A DNA stretch of 64,000 nucleotides from Paracoccus litorisediminis (GCF_009711205.1 NZ_WMIG01000007.1:62001-126000), one strand, 5' to 3'. Counted from the first letter of the stretch, positions 1 to 12,594 are shown. Numbers and translations are program-made. Notes: a model not told the origin generated them from the sequence alone.

Positions 1-1473
<1,473 letters not shown>

Positions 1474-1487
1474 GGTCGGCCCCTTCG

Positions 1488-3485
<1,998 letters not shown>

Positions 3486-3532
3486 GGTCTTCCCGTCGAG
3501 GTTCAGGATGTTGCCGGTCATAGCGGGCCCGG

Positions 3533-5065
3533 TCATAGCGGGATCGTGTCGTGTTTTTTCCAATGCGTCGTCACCTGCTTGCTGCGCAGCGCGGCAAAGG
3601 CGCGGGCAATGCGGCGACGCGAGGAATGCGGCAGGATCACCTCGTCGATGAAGCCACGCTCGGCGGCGACAAAGGGATTGGCGAAACGGGCCTCGTATTC
3701 CTTGGTCCGTGCCGCGATCTTGTCGGGGTCGCCCAGTTCGGAACGATACAGGATCTCGGTCGCGCCCTTGGCCCCCATGACGGCGATCTCGGCCGTGGGC
3801 CAGGCGTAGTTGACATCGGCCCCAATATGCTTTGACGCCATCACGTCATAGGCCCCACCATAGGCCTTGCGGGTGATCAGCGTCACCATCGGCACGGTGG
3901 CCTCGGAATAGGCGAAAAGTAGCTTCGCCCCGTGCTTGATGACCCCGCCATATTCCTGCGCCGTGCCCGGAAGGAAGCCGGGGACATCCACCAATGTCAG
4001 CAGCGGAATGGAAAACGCATCGCAGAAGCGCACGAAACGCGCCGCCTTGCGCGAGCTGTCGATATCCAGACAGCCCGCCAGCACCATCGGCTGGTTGGCG
4101 ACGACACCCACCGTCTGCCCCTCAAGCCGGATGAATCCGGTGATGATATTGCGGGCGTAAGCTTCCTGAATTTCAAAGAAATCGCCCTCATCGGCCAGCG
4201 CGAGGATCAGCTCTTTCATGTCATAGGGCTTGTTGGCGCTGTCGGGGATCAGCGTGTCCAGCCGATTTGCGATACGCGCGGGATCGTCATGCGACGGACG
4301 GACCGGAGGCTTTTCGCGGTTGTTCAGCGGCAGGAAATCGAACAGCTGCCGGACGGCCTCAAGCGCCTCGATGTCATTCTCAAAGGCCGCATCCGCGACC
4401 GAGGATTTCTGGGTATGGGTGCTAGCGCCGCCCAATTCCTCGGCGGTGACGATCTCATTGGTGACGGTTTTCGTGACGTCCGGGCCAGTCACGAACATGT
4501 ACGAGGAATCGCGGACCATGAAGATGAAATCGGTCATCGCCGGCGAATAGACCGCGCCGCCCGCGCAGGGGCCCATGATAACAGAGATCTGCGGAATCAC
4601 GCCCGAGACCTCGGCATTGCGGCGGAAAACCTCGGCGTAACCTGCAAGACTGGCCACGCCTTCCTGAATGCGGGCGCCGCCGGAATCGTTCAGCCCGATG
4701 ACGGGTGCGCCGACCCGCACGGCCATGTCCATGATCTTGCAGATCTTCTGTGCATGGGTTTCGGACAGGGACCCGCCCAGCACGGTGAAATCCTGCGAAA
4801 AGACATAGACCTGCCGACCGTTGATCGTGCCCCAGCCGGTGACGACGCCGTCGCCCGCGACCTTCTGGTCGCTCATGCCGAAATCAGTGGCGCGATGGGT
4901 GACATACATGTCGAACTCCTCGAAGGAGCCCTCGTCCAGCAGGACCTCGATCCGCTCGCGCGCGGTCAGCTTGCCCTTGGCATGCTGCGCCTCGATGCGC
5001 TTTTGCCCGCCACCCAGTCTTGCCTGGGCACGGCGGTCTTCCAACTCTTCCAGAACTCGCTGCAT
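3533..5065 (-). CDS. pccB: propionyl-CoA carboxylase beta subunit (carboxyltransferase)
   Basis: A 510-residue carboxyltransferase that transfers CO2 from biotin to propionyl-CoA, giving methylmalonyl-CoA. It shows the paired crotonase-like halves of the family. The N-terminal half has [14 protein letters not shown] and [13 protein letters not shown]; the C-terminal half has [28 protein letters not shown] and [13 protein letters not shown]. The length is normal. It is the first gene of the minus-strand propionate operon; pccA starts 47 bases past its stop. The start at ATG 5065 lies 113 bases from the divergent regulator start, so both promoters must sit in that short gap. Confidence 0.96.
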   Translation of the reverse strand: MQRVLEELEDRRAQARLGGGQKRIEAQHAKGKLTARERIEVLLDEGSFEEFDMYVTHRATDFGMSDQKVAGDGVVTGWGTINGRQVYVFSQDFTVLGGSLSETHAQKICKIMDMAVRVGAPVIGLNDSGGARIQEGVASLAGYAEVFRRNAEVSGVIPQISVIMGPCAGGAVYSPAMTDFIFMVRDSSYMFVTGPDVTKTVTNEIVTAEELGGASTHTQKSSVADAAFENDIEALEAVRQLFDFLPLNNREKPPVRPSHDDPARIANRLDTLIPDSANKPYDMKELILALADEGDFFEIQEAYARNIITGFIRLEGQTVGVVANQPMVLAGCLDIDSSRKAARFVRFCDAFSIPLLTLVDVPGFLPGTAQEYGGVIKHGAKLLFAYSEATVPMVTLITRKAYGGAYDVMASKHIGADVNYAWPTAEIAVMGAKGATEILYRSELGDPDKIAARTKEYEARFANPFVAAERGFIDEVILPHSSRRRIARAFAALRSKQVTTHWKKHDTIPL

Positions 5066-5178
5066 GGACCCTCTCCTTCGGAAGATGTCTTAAGTTTAGC
5101 GCGATCCGGCAAAAAGTGTTGAACATGAATACAGGGGAATTTACAAAATCAGTAATATGAAATTGTGAAAATGCAAAA
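5066..5178. promoter_or_regulatory. divergent pccB / pccR promoter region with TTTGCAAA-like elements
   Basis: The 113-base gap between divergent pccB and the ScfR-type regulator is strikingly A/T-rich near the regulator. It contains TTTACAAA (5140-5147) and a tandem TGTGAAAA TGCAAAAA (5164-5179) that runs into the regulator start. From memory, the Rhodobacter sphaeroides PccR motif is TTTGCAAA-N4-TTTGCAAA; the elements here resemble it but do not match exactly. I infer operator function from position and resemblance. Confidence 0.45.
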
Positions 5179-6576
5179 ATGGCGATCGGCAAGCTCTTCA
5201 TCGGCAGAAGCGTGCGCGAGCTGCGGCTGTCGCGCAAACTGAACCAATCGCAATTCGCTGAGCGGTTGGGGATTTCCACCAGCTATCTCAACCAGATCGA
5301 AAGCAATAACCGCCCGGTTTCGGCGACGGTGCTGCTGGCGCTGGTCGACAAGTTCCAGCTGCAGGTCTCCGAGATTTCCGGGGGTGAGGGCGACCGCCTG
5401 CTTTCGGCTTTTTCCGAGGCCCTGACCGATCCGCTGTTCGAGGGGATTTCGCCTAGCGTTCAGGACCTGAAGCTGGTGGCGCAGAATGCCCCCAGCGTCG
5501 CCCATGCCTTGATCCTTGCCCATCAGGCCTATCGCCGCAGCACCGAGCGGCTGGCCGGTATAGATGAGGAACTGGCCCGCGGCATGTCCGAGGCGACGCC
5601 CTATGAGGAAGTCCGGGATTATTTCCATTTCGTCGACAATTACATCCATGACCTCGATCTGGCTGCGGAACGGCTGGCCTCCGAAATGGGGCTGCCCGAG
5701 GAATCGCTGGTCGCGCTGAAGCGCAAGCTGGAACGGCACGGGGTCGGGGTGCGCTTCCGCGCCGATGAAGGGGCGCTGCGCAGTTTCGATGCGGGTGCGT
5801 CGATCCTGTACCTGAACACCTATTCGCCCGCCCAGACCCAGCAATTCCAGATGGCGGTGCAACTGGCCCAGTTTGAGGCAGGCGAGGCCATTGCGGCCAT
5901 CATCACCGCCGCCGGATTCCGCACCCCCGAGGCCAGCGAGATCTGCAAGATCGGCTTGCAGAACTACTTCGCCGGGGCGCTGCTGATGCCTTATGGCCAG
6001 TTCCTCGAAGCCGCCGCCCAGCTGCGCCACGATGTCGAATTGCTTGCTCTACGCTTCAACTGCTCGATCGAGCAGGTTTGCCACCGGCTCTCGACGCTGC
6101 AACGACCGGGGAAAAAGGGCGTGCCGATGTTCTTTGCCCGCATCGATCGGGCAGGAAACATCACCAAGCGCCACAGCGCCACCCGGCTGCAATTCGCTCG
6201 TTTCGGCGCGGCCTGTCCGGTCTGGAACGTGCATCAGGCCTTCGAGGCGCAGGGCCGGATCATCCGGCAGATGGCGGAAACCCCCGATGGCGGACAGTAT
6301 CTGTCACTGGCATTGCAGGTGGCCAAGCGTTCAGGCGGGTTTCGCGGCCATGAAATCACCTATGCGCTGGCCTTCGGCTGCGAGCGCAGCAACGCCGAGG
6401 CCTTTGTCTATGCCGATGACCTTCTGGAAAGCGCGGTGGTCAAATACGATCCGATCGGGGTGTCCTGCCGGATCTGCGAACGCGTCCGCTGCCCGAACCG
6501 CGCCTGGCCACCGATCAAGGGCCGCATCGGTGTCGATCACCACCAGCGCATGATCGTGCCCTACGAAATCCGCTGA
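5179..6576 (+). CDS. pccR: short-chain fatty acyl-CoA regulator, PccR/ScfR type
   Basis: A 465-residue cytoplasmic transcription factor of the ScfR/RamB family. Residues about 8-62 form an XRE-type helix-turn-helix (LNQSQFAERLGISTSYLNQI). The middle matches the IrrE-like domain but lacks a metalloprotease HExxH (the corresponding segment reads QLAQFEAGEA). The C-terminal domain ends in a cysteine-rich stretch (CRICERVRCPNRAWPP). Known family members sense acyl-CoAs, and PccR of Rhodobacter sphaeroides activates propionyl-CoA carboxylase. The divergent position next to pccB supports that role here. The 3' end overlaps the convergent pta by 16 bases. Confidence 0.88.
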   Translation: MAIGKLFIGRSVRELRLSRKLNQSQFAERLGISTSYLNQIESNNRPVSATVLLALVDKFQLQVSEISGGEGDRLLSAFSEALTDPLFEGISPSVQDLKLVAQNAPSVAHALILAHQAYRRSTERLAGIDEELARGMSEATPYEEVRDYFHFVDNYIHDLDLAAERLASEMGLPEESLVALKRKLERHGVGVRFRADEGALRSFDAGASILYLNTYSPAQTQQFQMAVQLAQFEAGEAIAAIITAAGFRTPEASEICKIGLQNYFAGALLMPYGQFLEAAAQLRHDVELLALRFNCSIEQVCHRLSTLQRPGKKGVPMFFARIDRAGNITKRHSATRLQFARFGAACPVWNVHQAFEAQGRIIRQMAETPDGGQYLSLALQVAKRSGGFRGHEITYALAFGCERSNAEAFVYADDLLESAVVKYDPIGVSCRICERVRCPNRAWPPIKGRIGVDHHQRMIVPYEIR

Positions 6577-7541
6577 GCGTCGCCTGATCCTGCCAGAACC
6601 GAGGTGATGGCCGCCGCCGCCACGATATCCTCGGCCGAACAGCCCCGTGACAGATCGTTGGCGGGTTTGGCCAGACCCTGCAGGATCGGGCCGATGGCGG
6701 TCATCCCGCCCAGACGCTGCGCGATCTTGTAGCCGATATTGCCCGAGGCCAGATCCGGAAAGACAAAGACATTCGGCCGTCCGGTCAACCGGCTGCCCGG
6801 CGCTTTCTTCGCGCGGATCGCATCGTCCAGCGCGGCGTCGAATTGCAACTCGCCATCGACCTCCAGATCCGGTTCGGCTTCGCGGATCAGGCGCAGGGCC
6901 TCGCGGATGCGGTGCAGGCAGGGATGCTCGGCGGAGCCGGCGGTGGAAAAGGACAGCAGCGCCACCCGCGGCGTCTCGCGCAGCACCTGCCGGCAGGATT
7001 GCGCGGCCGAGCGCGCGATGGCCGCAAGCTCTTCGGCATCGGGTTCGATCACCAGCCCGCAATCGGCAAAGATCATGCCGCCCTTGATCGCGGCACCGTT
7101 CTCGCAGGCCAGCATCAGGAAGAAACTGGACACGATCCCGGCCTCGGGCGCCTTGCCGATGATCTGAATGGCGGCGCGCACCGTGTCGGCAGTGGTGGCA
7201 ACGGCGCCACCGACCGTGCCATCGGCCTGCCCCAAGCGGACCCGCATCGCCGCCTGCCGGATCGGGTCGCGCATCTCCTCCAAGGCCCGCTCGGCCGTCA
7301 TGCCCCGCCCGGCGCGCAGCCGATGCCAGTGGATCGACAGCTCGACCAGATCGGGGGCATCTGCCGAACTCATCGACACCACACCGGGCAGCGCGGGCCC
7401 GTCCATCAGCGTCACCCGCGCCAGCCCTTCGCCAGCCAGCCGGATGGCGGCCTCGGAAACGCGCGGATCGCGGCCCTCGGACAGGATGATGTGACGGGGA
7501 TTTTCGCGGGCGGATTGATAGATCAGGTCCAGCGGTTTCAT
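6561..7541 (-). CDS. pta: phosphate acetyltransferase of the taurine operon
   Basis: A 326-residue Pta catalytic domain (MKPLDLIYQSARENP to the C-terminus) that converts acetyl phosphate and CoA to acetyl-CoA. Family blocks are HIILSEGRDPRVSEAA at the N-terminus, MRVRLGQADGTVGGA, and near the end ASGNIGYKIAQRLGG. It is the short form without the regulatory N-terminal domains of E. coli Pta. ATG 7541 is preferred over an upstream in-frame start at 7580 because the family alignment begins there. Being the last gene after xsc and tauZ, it most likely recovers the acetyl phosphate that Xsc makes from sulfoacetaldehyde. Its 3' end overlaps the convergent pccR stop. Confidence 0.93.
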   Translation of the reverse strand: MKPLDLIYQSARENPRHIILSEGRDPRVSEAAIRLAGEGLARVTLMDGPALPGVVSMSSADAPDLVELSIHWHRLRAGRGMTAERALEEMRDPIRQAAMRVRLGQADGTVGGAVATTADTVRAAIQIIGKAPEAGIVSSFFLMLACENGAAIKGGMIFADCGLVIEPDAEELAAIARSAAQSCRQVLRETPRVALLSFSTAGSAEHPCLHRIREALRLIREAEPDLEVDGELQFDAALDDAIRAKKAPGSRLTGRPNVFVFPDLASGNIGYKIAQRLGGMTAIGPILQGLAKPANDLSRGCSAEDIVAAAAITSVLAGSGDAQRIS

Positions 7542-7602
7542 CGGTGGCTCATGGATGAGGAAGGGTGGGTGGGCTGGCACAGGCCCGATATTCTTTCTTG
7601 TT

Positions 7603-7645
7603 CAAATATCCCGGGGAGATCCCGCAGGGATCGGGGCAGAGCCCC
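7603..7645 (-). repeat. CAAATATCCCGGGG hairpin element between tauZ and pta
   Basis: On the plus strand, CAAATATCCCGGGG (7603-7616) is followed by a hairpin GATCCC/GGGATC with a 3-base loop (7618-7632) and a second hairpin GGGGC/GCCCC (7633-7645). I recall closely similar intergenic elements in many Rhodobacterales genomes, where they act as terminator-like or REP-like sequences. It lies between two genes read on the minus strand, so partial termination or mRNA stabilisation is plausible. Confidence 0.5.
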
Positions 7646-7655
7646 ATGGCGCGGC

Positions 7656-8768
7656 TCAACCGATCCAATGGATGCCCCCGACCACGAACAATCCCAGGAA
7701 CAGCGTCTCGGCGACCAACAGCGCGATTGCGGTGGGCCCGACCTCCATCATCTTGCGCAGCGAGGTCTTGATCCCGACCGCCGCAATGGCGACCAGCAAT
7801 GCCCAGCGGGACAGCGCGCCCGCGGCATCGGCCAGCCAGACCGGGATCAGCCCGGCCGAATTGACGGCGGCAAGCACCAGAAAGCCCAGCACAAAGCCCG
7901 GCAGCAAGGGCGGGCGCTGACCCTCGACCTGATCGGCCAGCCCGCGCGCCCGGATCGCCAGCGAAAACACCAGCACCACCGGGGCCAGCATCGACACCCG
8001 GATCAGCTTGACCAGAGTCGCGGTCTCGCCGGCCTCGGGGCTGATCGAAAAGCCCGCGCCGACCACTTGGGCCACGTCATGGATGGTGCCACCCAGGAAG
8101 ACCCCGGCATCGCGGGCGTCCAGCCCAAAGACCTGCGCCAGCATCGGATAGATCACCATGGCCACGGTCGACAGCACCGTCACCGCCAGCACGGTAAAGA
8201 CCAGATCGCGCTCGGATTTCTCGTGCCGGGGCAGGACGGCGGCAATCGCCATGGCGGCGGAGGCACCGCAAATCGCCACCGCGCCGCCGGTCAGCAGGGC
8301 AAAGCGCCAGTCACGCCCGATCAGCCGGGTGACGGCCAGCGCGAACAGGATGGTCAGCACCACCCCCGCCACGACCAGCGCGATCGCCGCCCCACCCAGA
8401 CCCGCCAGCATCTCGACCGAGATCCGCGCCCCCAGCAGCGCCACCCCCAGCCGCAGCACGGTGCGGGCGGTGAAGCCGATGCCGGGCGCGGTGCGCGAGC
8501 CCTCATCGGCCAGAAAGTTCAGCGCCAGCCCCAACAACAGGGCCATCAGCATGGCAGGCGCGCCGTAATGCTCGGACAGGAACTGCGCCGTTGCCGCCAC
8601 CAGAACCGAGACCGCAAGGCCGGGAAAGATTTGGCCAAGGGTCAGGCCGCCCGACAGGCGGGTAAACAGCTTGTCTGCCGCCCCGAACGAGGGCGGTTGC
8701 TTGACGGCGGGGGAAGGGCCGGAAACAGGGGCGGGATCGTGGCGCAGATCGGTGCTGGTCAGGGACAT
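7656..8768 (-). CDS. tauZ: UPF0324/YeiH family membrane protein TauZ, putative sulfate/sulfite exporter
   Basis: A 370-residue inner-membrane protein with a soluble N-terminus of about 40 residues, then some ten hydrophobic segments. It carries the UPF0324 hallmarks LRLGVALLGARIS, GGAVAICGASAAMAIAAVL and GGTIHDVAQVVGAG. It lies between xsc and pta, the position reported for tauZ in Paracoccus taurine clusters. The likely job is export of sulfite or sulfate released by Xsc, but transport by this family is only weakly established. The start at ATG 8768 follows GAGGAGAGCCC. Confidence 0.85.
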   Translation of the reverse strand: MSLTSTDLRHDPAPVSGPSPAVKQPPSFGAADKLFTRLSGGLTLGQIFPGLAVSVLVAATAQFLSEHYGAPAMLMALLLGLALNFLADEGSRTAPGIGFTARTVLRLGVALLGARISVEMLAGLGGAAIALVVAGVVLTILFALAVTRLIGRDWRFALLTGGAVAICGASAAMAIAAVLPRHEKSERDLVFTVLAVTVLSTVAMVIYPMLAQVFGLDARDAGVFLGGTIHDVAQVVGAGFSISPEAGETATLVKLIRVSMLAPVVLVFSLAIRARGLADQVEGQRPPLLPGFVLGFLVLAAVNSAGLIPVWLADAAGALSRWALLVAIAAVGIKTSLRKMMEVGPTAIALLVAETLFLGLFVVGGIHWIG

Positions 8769-8821
8769 GGGCTCTCCTCGTGGCGGACCACGGGTATCGG
8801 ATCAGGGCATCAGCTATCCGG

Positions 8822-8843
8822 CCCCGGCCCAAACGGGCCGGGG
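8822..8843 (-). terminator. GC-rich hairpin between xsc and tauZ (distal)
   Basis: A perfect 9-bp stem CCCCGGCCC/GGGCCGGGG with loop AAAC. No T-run follows on the minus strand, so it is more likely an mRNA stability or attenuation hairpin than a strong terminator. Confidence 0.5.
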
Positions 8844-8858
8844 GGAGGTGCAGGGATT

Positions 8859-8880
8859 GGCCGGGCGCAACCGCCCGGCC
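8859..8880 (-). terminator. GC-rich hairpin directly after xsc stop
   Basis: A perfect 9-bp stem GGCCGGGCG/CGCCCGGCC with loop CAAC, nine bases past the xsc stop. It is paired with the hairpin at 8822-8843. Such a structure would protect the upstream xsc mRNA or reduce read-through into tauZ. Confidence 0.55.
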
Positions 8881-8889
8881 GGTTCTGGA

Positions 8890-10671
8890 TCAGGCCATCG
8901 CCACTTGCGGGCGCATGTCGGCGGGATCGATCCCCGCGACCACGACCGGCTTTTTCATCGCGTCGCGGCGGAAGGGCTCGCCCAGCTCCTGGTTCAGGAT
9001 CACCTCGATGAAGGTGGTTTCCTTGTTCTTCAGCTGGCGATCGACGGCCTCGTGCAGGGCCGAGGTCAGTTCCTCGGCCGAGCGGACCTGCACGCCATTC
9101 GCGCCACAGGCCTGCGCGATCCCGGCATAGGTGGTGCCGCGATCCAGTTCGGTGCCGACGAAGTTGTTGTCATACCACAGCGTCGTGTTGCGTTTTTCCG
9201 CGCCCCATTGGTAGTTGCGGAAGATGACCATGGTGATCGCTGGCCAATCCTCGCGGCCACAGGCGGTCATCTCGTTCATCGAGATCCCGAAAGCACCGTC
9301 GCCGGCAAAGCCGATCACCGGGGTGTCCGGGTTGCCGATCTTGGCACCAAGGATTGCCGGGAAACCATAGCCGCAGGGACCGAACAGGCCGGGGGCAAGG
9401 TATTTGCGACCCGCTTCGAAGCTGGGATAGGCATTGCCGATGGCGCAGTTGTTGCCAATGTCGCTGCTGACGATGGCCGTGGCCGGAACCGCCTGCATGA
9501 TCGCGCGCCAAGCCTGACGGGGGGACATCAGCTCGGCTTCGCGGGTACGGGCGCCCGAGTTCCATTCGGTGCCCGGATCGTCGTCCTCATGGTCGAGGCT
9601 CGACAGTTCCTGCGCCCAGCGGGACTTGGTCTGCGCGACTAGCGCCTTGCGCTCGGTCCGACCGGTGTCGCCGGCATTGTCGGAAAGCTGCGCCAGAATC
9701 CCGCGCGCGACCTTGGCCGCGTCGCCTTGGATGCCGACGGTCACTTTCTTGGTCAGGCCGATGCGGTCGGCATTGATGTCGACCTGAATGACTTTGGCCT
9801 CTTTCGGCCAGTAGTCGATGCCATAGCCGGGCAGGGTCGAGAACGGGTTCAGCCGCGTCCCCAGCGCCAGCACGACATCGGCCTTCTGGATGATCTCCAT
9901 CCCGGCCTTGGAGCCGTTATAGCCAAGGGGGCCCATCGCCAGCGGATGCGAGCCGGGGAAGCTGTCATTATGCTGGTAGTTCGAGCAGACCGGGGCATCC
10001 AGACGCTCGGCCAGCTTGACCAGATCCGGGATCGCGCCGGACAGGACGACGCCCGCGCCCGACAGGATCACCGGGAACTTGGCCTCGGAGAGCAGCTTGG
10101 CGGCTTCGGCCACGGCTTTTTCGCCGCCCGAGGGGCGCTCAAAGGCCACGACCTGCGGCAGGTCCACGTCGATGACTTGCGTCCACATGTCGCGCGGGAT
10201 GTTCATCTGCGCCGGGGCCGAGTTGCGCCAGGCCTGCATGATGACGCGGTTCAGCACCTCGGGGATGCGCGAGGCGTCGCGGACTTCCTCCTGATAGCAG
10301 ACGCAATCGGCGAACAGGCGCATCTGCTCCATTTCCTGGAAGCCGCCCTGACCGATGGTCTTGTTGGCGGCTTGCGGCGTGACCAGCAGAAGCGGCGTGT
10401 GGTTCCAATAGGCGGTCTTGACCGGGGTGACGAAGCCGGTGACACCCGGCCCGTTCTGGGCGATCGCCATCGACATCTTGCCGGTCGAGCGGGTGAAGCC
10501 GTCGGCCATCAGCCCGGCATTGGTTTCATGGGCGCAGTCCCAGAACTTGATCCCGGCTTTCGGGAACAGGTCGCTGACCGGCATCATGGCCGAGCCGATG
10601 ATCCCGAACGCATGTTCGATCCCGTGCAGTTGCAGGACTTTGACGAAGGCTTCTTCGGTCGTCATTTTCAT
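8890..10671 (-). CDS. xsc: sulfoacetaldehyde acetyltransferase
   Basis: A 593-residue thiamine-diphosphate enzyme of the acetolactate synthase fold (EC 2.3.3.15). It splits sulfoacetaldehyde with phosphate into acetyl phosphate and sulfite in the cytoplasm. The N-terminal Pyr domain starts MKMTTEEAFVKVLQLHGIEHAFG. The central domain has LALGTRLNPFSTLPGYG. The C-terminal PP domain has the ThDP/Mg motif GDGAFGISMNE and downstream NYQWGAEK. The Xsc-like QNGPGVTGFVTPVKTAYWNH segment and the tau context separate it from acetolactate synthase. The start has SD TAAGGAG. It follows tauY by 12 bases. Confidence 0.96.
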   Translation of the reverse strand: MKMTTEEAFVKVLQLHGIEHAFGIIGSAMMPVSDLFPKAGIKFWDCAHETNAGLMADGFTRSTGKMSMAIAQNGPGVTGFVTPVKTAYWNHTPLLLVTPQAANKTIGQGGFQEMEQMRLFADCVCYQEEVRDASRIPEVLNRVIMQAWRNSAPAQMNIPRDMWTQVIDVDLPQVVAFERPSGGEKAVAEAAKLLSEAKFPVILSGAGVVLSGAIPDLVKLAERLDAPVCSNYQHNDSFPGSHPLAMGPLGYNGSKAGMEIIQKADVVLALGTRLNPFSTLPGYGIDYWPKEAKVIQVDINADRIGLTKKVTVGIQGDAAKVARGILAQLSDNAGDTGRTERKALVAQTKSRWAQELSSLDHEDDDPGTEWNSGARTREAELMSPRQAWRAIMQAVPATAIVSSDIGNNCAIGNAYPSFEAGRKYLAPGLFGPCGYGFPAILGAKIGNPDTPVIGFAGDGAFGISMNEMTACGREDWPAITMVIFRNYQWGAEKRNTTLWYDNNFVGTELDRGTTYAGIAQACGANGVQVRSAEELTSALHEAVDRQLKNKETTFIEVILNQELGEPFRRDAMKKPVVVAGIDPADMRPQVAMA

Positions 10672-10683
10672 GGTTATGGCTCC

Positions 10684-12078
10684 TTATGCGCGTTCGTCGC
10701 GGTAGTGATAAAGGTGATAGAGGCCCCATTGGCCGAGGCGGCGGAAGGGCGTCTTCCAGCCCTCATGGGGAAGTTCGGAATTGAAGATCGGCAGGTTCGG
10801 CAGGGTTTCCCCGGCCACCAGCTGCGCCATGCGCCGTCCAGCCATGGCGGAATACATGACCCCGTTGCCGCCATAGCCAAGCGCATAGAAGGCGCCGGGC
10901 AGATCGGGAATGGCGGTGATGCGGGGCATCATGTCGTGGCTGACATCGACCCAGCCCCACCATGAATAATCCAGCTCGATCCCGCGCAAGGCGGGAAACT
11001 TGCGGGCCATGCCCTCCAGCAGGCCCTGCAGATGGGCGGGATTCGCCGCATCCTTGCCGGTGATCGCGGCCCGAGAGCCGATCTGCAGCCGGTTGTCCGG
11101 CAGCAGGCGGTAGTAATGGCGCAGCGTGCGGGTATCGGTCAGGGGCGCGCCGGTGCGGATGCCGATCGCGTCCAGTTCCGAAGGCGTCAGCACGCGGGTC
11201 ACGACGCTGTTCGACATGATCGGCATCAGCCGGTCGCGCAGGCGTGGATGCAGCCCGCGCGGGGCATAGGCCGCCGTCGCCACCGCCACGCGCCGGGCGC
11301 GGACAATGCCACCGGGGGTGCGCAGGTGGTGGACACCGCCCCTGAACTCCCAACCCTGCACCGGGCTGTCGGTATGGACCCGTGCTCCCAGTTCGCGGGC
11401 GGTGCGCAGATAGCCGAAGGCCAGCTTCGCGGCATGGATGCCGGTGCCGTCCGGCTCCCACATGGCGCCCTGGGCTTCGTGGTCGTGGGCGACGGTTTCG
11501 ATGACCTCCTCACGGGACAGCATCCGGGCGCGGTAGCCGAAGCTGTCGTTCAGAAGTGCCGCTTCCTTGGCCAGCGTCGGGATCAGCGCGGCTTTGTGGG
11601 CGATGTAGTAATGCCCACCCTCTTGCGGCTGGCAGTCGATGGCATGGTCGCGGATCAGCCCGCGGAACAGGTCGAAGGCCTCGACCATCTCGGCATGCAG
11701 GCCGCGGGCGACGTTCAGGCCCCAGCGGTCGATCCATTGGCTGCGCTTCAGGCGCCCGGCGCTGATCTGGGCCTGACCGCCATTGCGGGTCGAGCAGCCG
11801 AAGGCCACGCCATTCGCCTCAAGTACCACGGCCTTGATGCCATGCGCCTTGGCCAGATGGATGGCGGTCGAAAGGCCGGTATAGCCCGAGCCGATGATCG
11901 CCACGTCCACATCCATGTCGCCGGTGACGGGGCCGTCATCCTGCGGTGCCGGACCGGCGGTGCCGATCCAGTAGGTGGGCGCGTAGTCGCTGCGCGGGCC
12001 AAGGCCGCGCGCATGCAGCGGGTCGTAAAGCGGGTCGAAGGGCAGGGAACCCGTGCGTCTGGCGATGGGCTGCATCAT
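10684..12078 (-). CDS. tauY: taurine dehydrogenase large subunit, FAD-dependent (DAO family)
   Basis: A 464-residue flavoprotein with an N-terminal Rossmann FAD motif (VDVAIIGSGYTGLSTA, residues about 57-72), the typical GNGGQAQIS-like loop (STRNGGQAQISAGR), and a C-terminal DAO-family GYGGNGVMYSAMAGR motif. Its substrate-oxidising fold matches the glycine/D-amino-acid oxidase superfamily. Paracoccus and Rhodobacter TauY, with TauX, oxidatively deaminates taurine to sulfoacetaldehyde and passes electrons to the respiratory chain. The assignment rests on being directly after a TauX-like gene and before xsc. An alternative generic annotation would be gamma-glutamylputrescine oxidase-like, but the context argues against it. 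Confidence 0.88.
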   Translation of the reverse strand: MMQPIARRTGSLPFDPLYDPLHARGLGPRSDYAPTYWIGTAGPAPQDDGPVTGDMDVDVAIIGSGYTGLSTAIHLAKAHGIKAVVLEANGVAFGCSTRNGGQAQISAGRLKRSQWIDRWGLNVARGLHAEMVEAFDLFRGLIRDHAIDCQPQEGGHYYIAHKAALIPTLAKEAALLNDSFGYRARMLSREEVIETVAHDHEAQGAMWEPDGTGIHAAKLAFGYLRTARELGARVHTDSPVQGWEFRGGVHHLRTPGGIVRARRVAVATAAYAPRGLHPRLRDRLMPIMSNSVVTRVLTPSELDAIGIRTGAPLTDTRTLRHYYRLLPDNRLQIGSRAAITGKDAANPAHLQGLLEGMARKFPALRGIELDYSWWGWVDVSHDMMPRITAIPDLPGAFYALGYGGNGVMYSAMAGRRMAQLVAGETLPNLPIFNSELPHEGWKTPFRRLGQWGLYHLYHYRDERA

Positions 12079-12084
12079 CGGGTC

Positions 12085-12495
12085 TCACTTTGCCGGAATG
12101 GCCGGGCGTTGTTTGCGGACAGCCTGCTTTTCCACGATCAGGCCGTCCCGGATGCGAAACAGGTCGACGCCCTGGACTTCGATGCGGGTGCCGTCGGGAT
12201 TGGTGGCGCCGAACGTCCATTGCGAGACGCCGCGGCTGCCGTCCTCGGACATGAAATGGCTGTGATCGGCCCATTGCACGTCGGGCATCGCGGTCCAGAC
12301 GCCGGTGAAGGCCTTGGCGATGGCGGCCTTGCCCTCGATGCGGTTGCCGTATTCGTGGTCGCCGGCGACGGTGAAGAACACGCAGTCATCGGCAAAGTGG
12401 GCCATCACGGCGTCGATGTCATGGCGGTTGAAGGCGTCGAAAGTGGCCTTCAGGTCATCGGCGGTCAACTTGGCTGCGGTCAGGGTGGCGGACAT
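12085..12495 (-). CDS. tauX: taurine dehydrogenase small subunit, NTF2/SnoaL-like fold
   Basis: A 136-residue soluble protein with the SnoaL/NTF2-like pattern: an amphipathic N-terminal helix (LKATFDAFNRHDIDAVMAHFADDCVFF), then the beta-sheet half with WTFGATNPDGTRIEVQGVDLFRIRDG. It has no signal peptide. It lies six bases before tauY, the tauXY order known from Paracoccus and Rhodobacter, where both products are needed for taurine dehydrogenase activity. How an NTF2-fold protein serves the enzyme is not evident from sequence. Confidence 0.82.
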   Translation of the reverse strand: MSATLTAAKLTADDLKATFDAFNRHDIDAVMAHFADDCVFFTVAGDHEYGNRIEGKAAIAKAFTGVWTAMPDVQWADHSHFMSEDGSRGVSQWTFGATNPDGTRIEVQGVDLFRIRDGLIVEKQAVRKQRPAIPAK

Positions 12496-12516
12496 TTCGG
12501 GTATACTCCGTCAGGG

Positions 12517-12585
12517 CGAAGGGCATGCCCTTCGGCTGGCTGTGGTTCGGGACGGTTTTGGGTGGGGTCCGGCCCGTGGGCCGGA
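12517..12585 (-). repeat. two palindromic hairpins between tauC and tauX
   Basis: The 99-base gap holds an 18-bp perfect palindrome CGAAGGGCATGCCCTTCG (12517-12534) and an 8-bp stem TCCGGCCC/GGGCCGGA with a 2-base loop (12568-12585). Neither is followed by a T-run. They separate the transporter genes from the catabolic genes in one transcription unit, so they may set differential mRNA stability. Confidence 0.5.
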
Positions 12586-12594
12586 ACCGTGGTG

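Noticed and set aside
6843..9011. Plus-strand open frame of over 700 codons across pta and tauZ
   Set aside because: It is rich in Arg, Gln, Gly and His, has no domain pattern, and is antisense to two well-supported genes.
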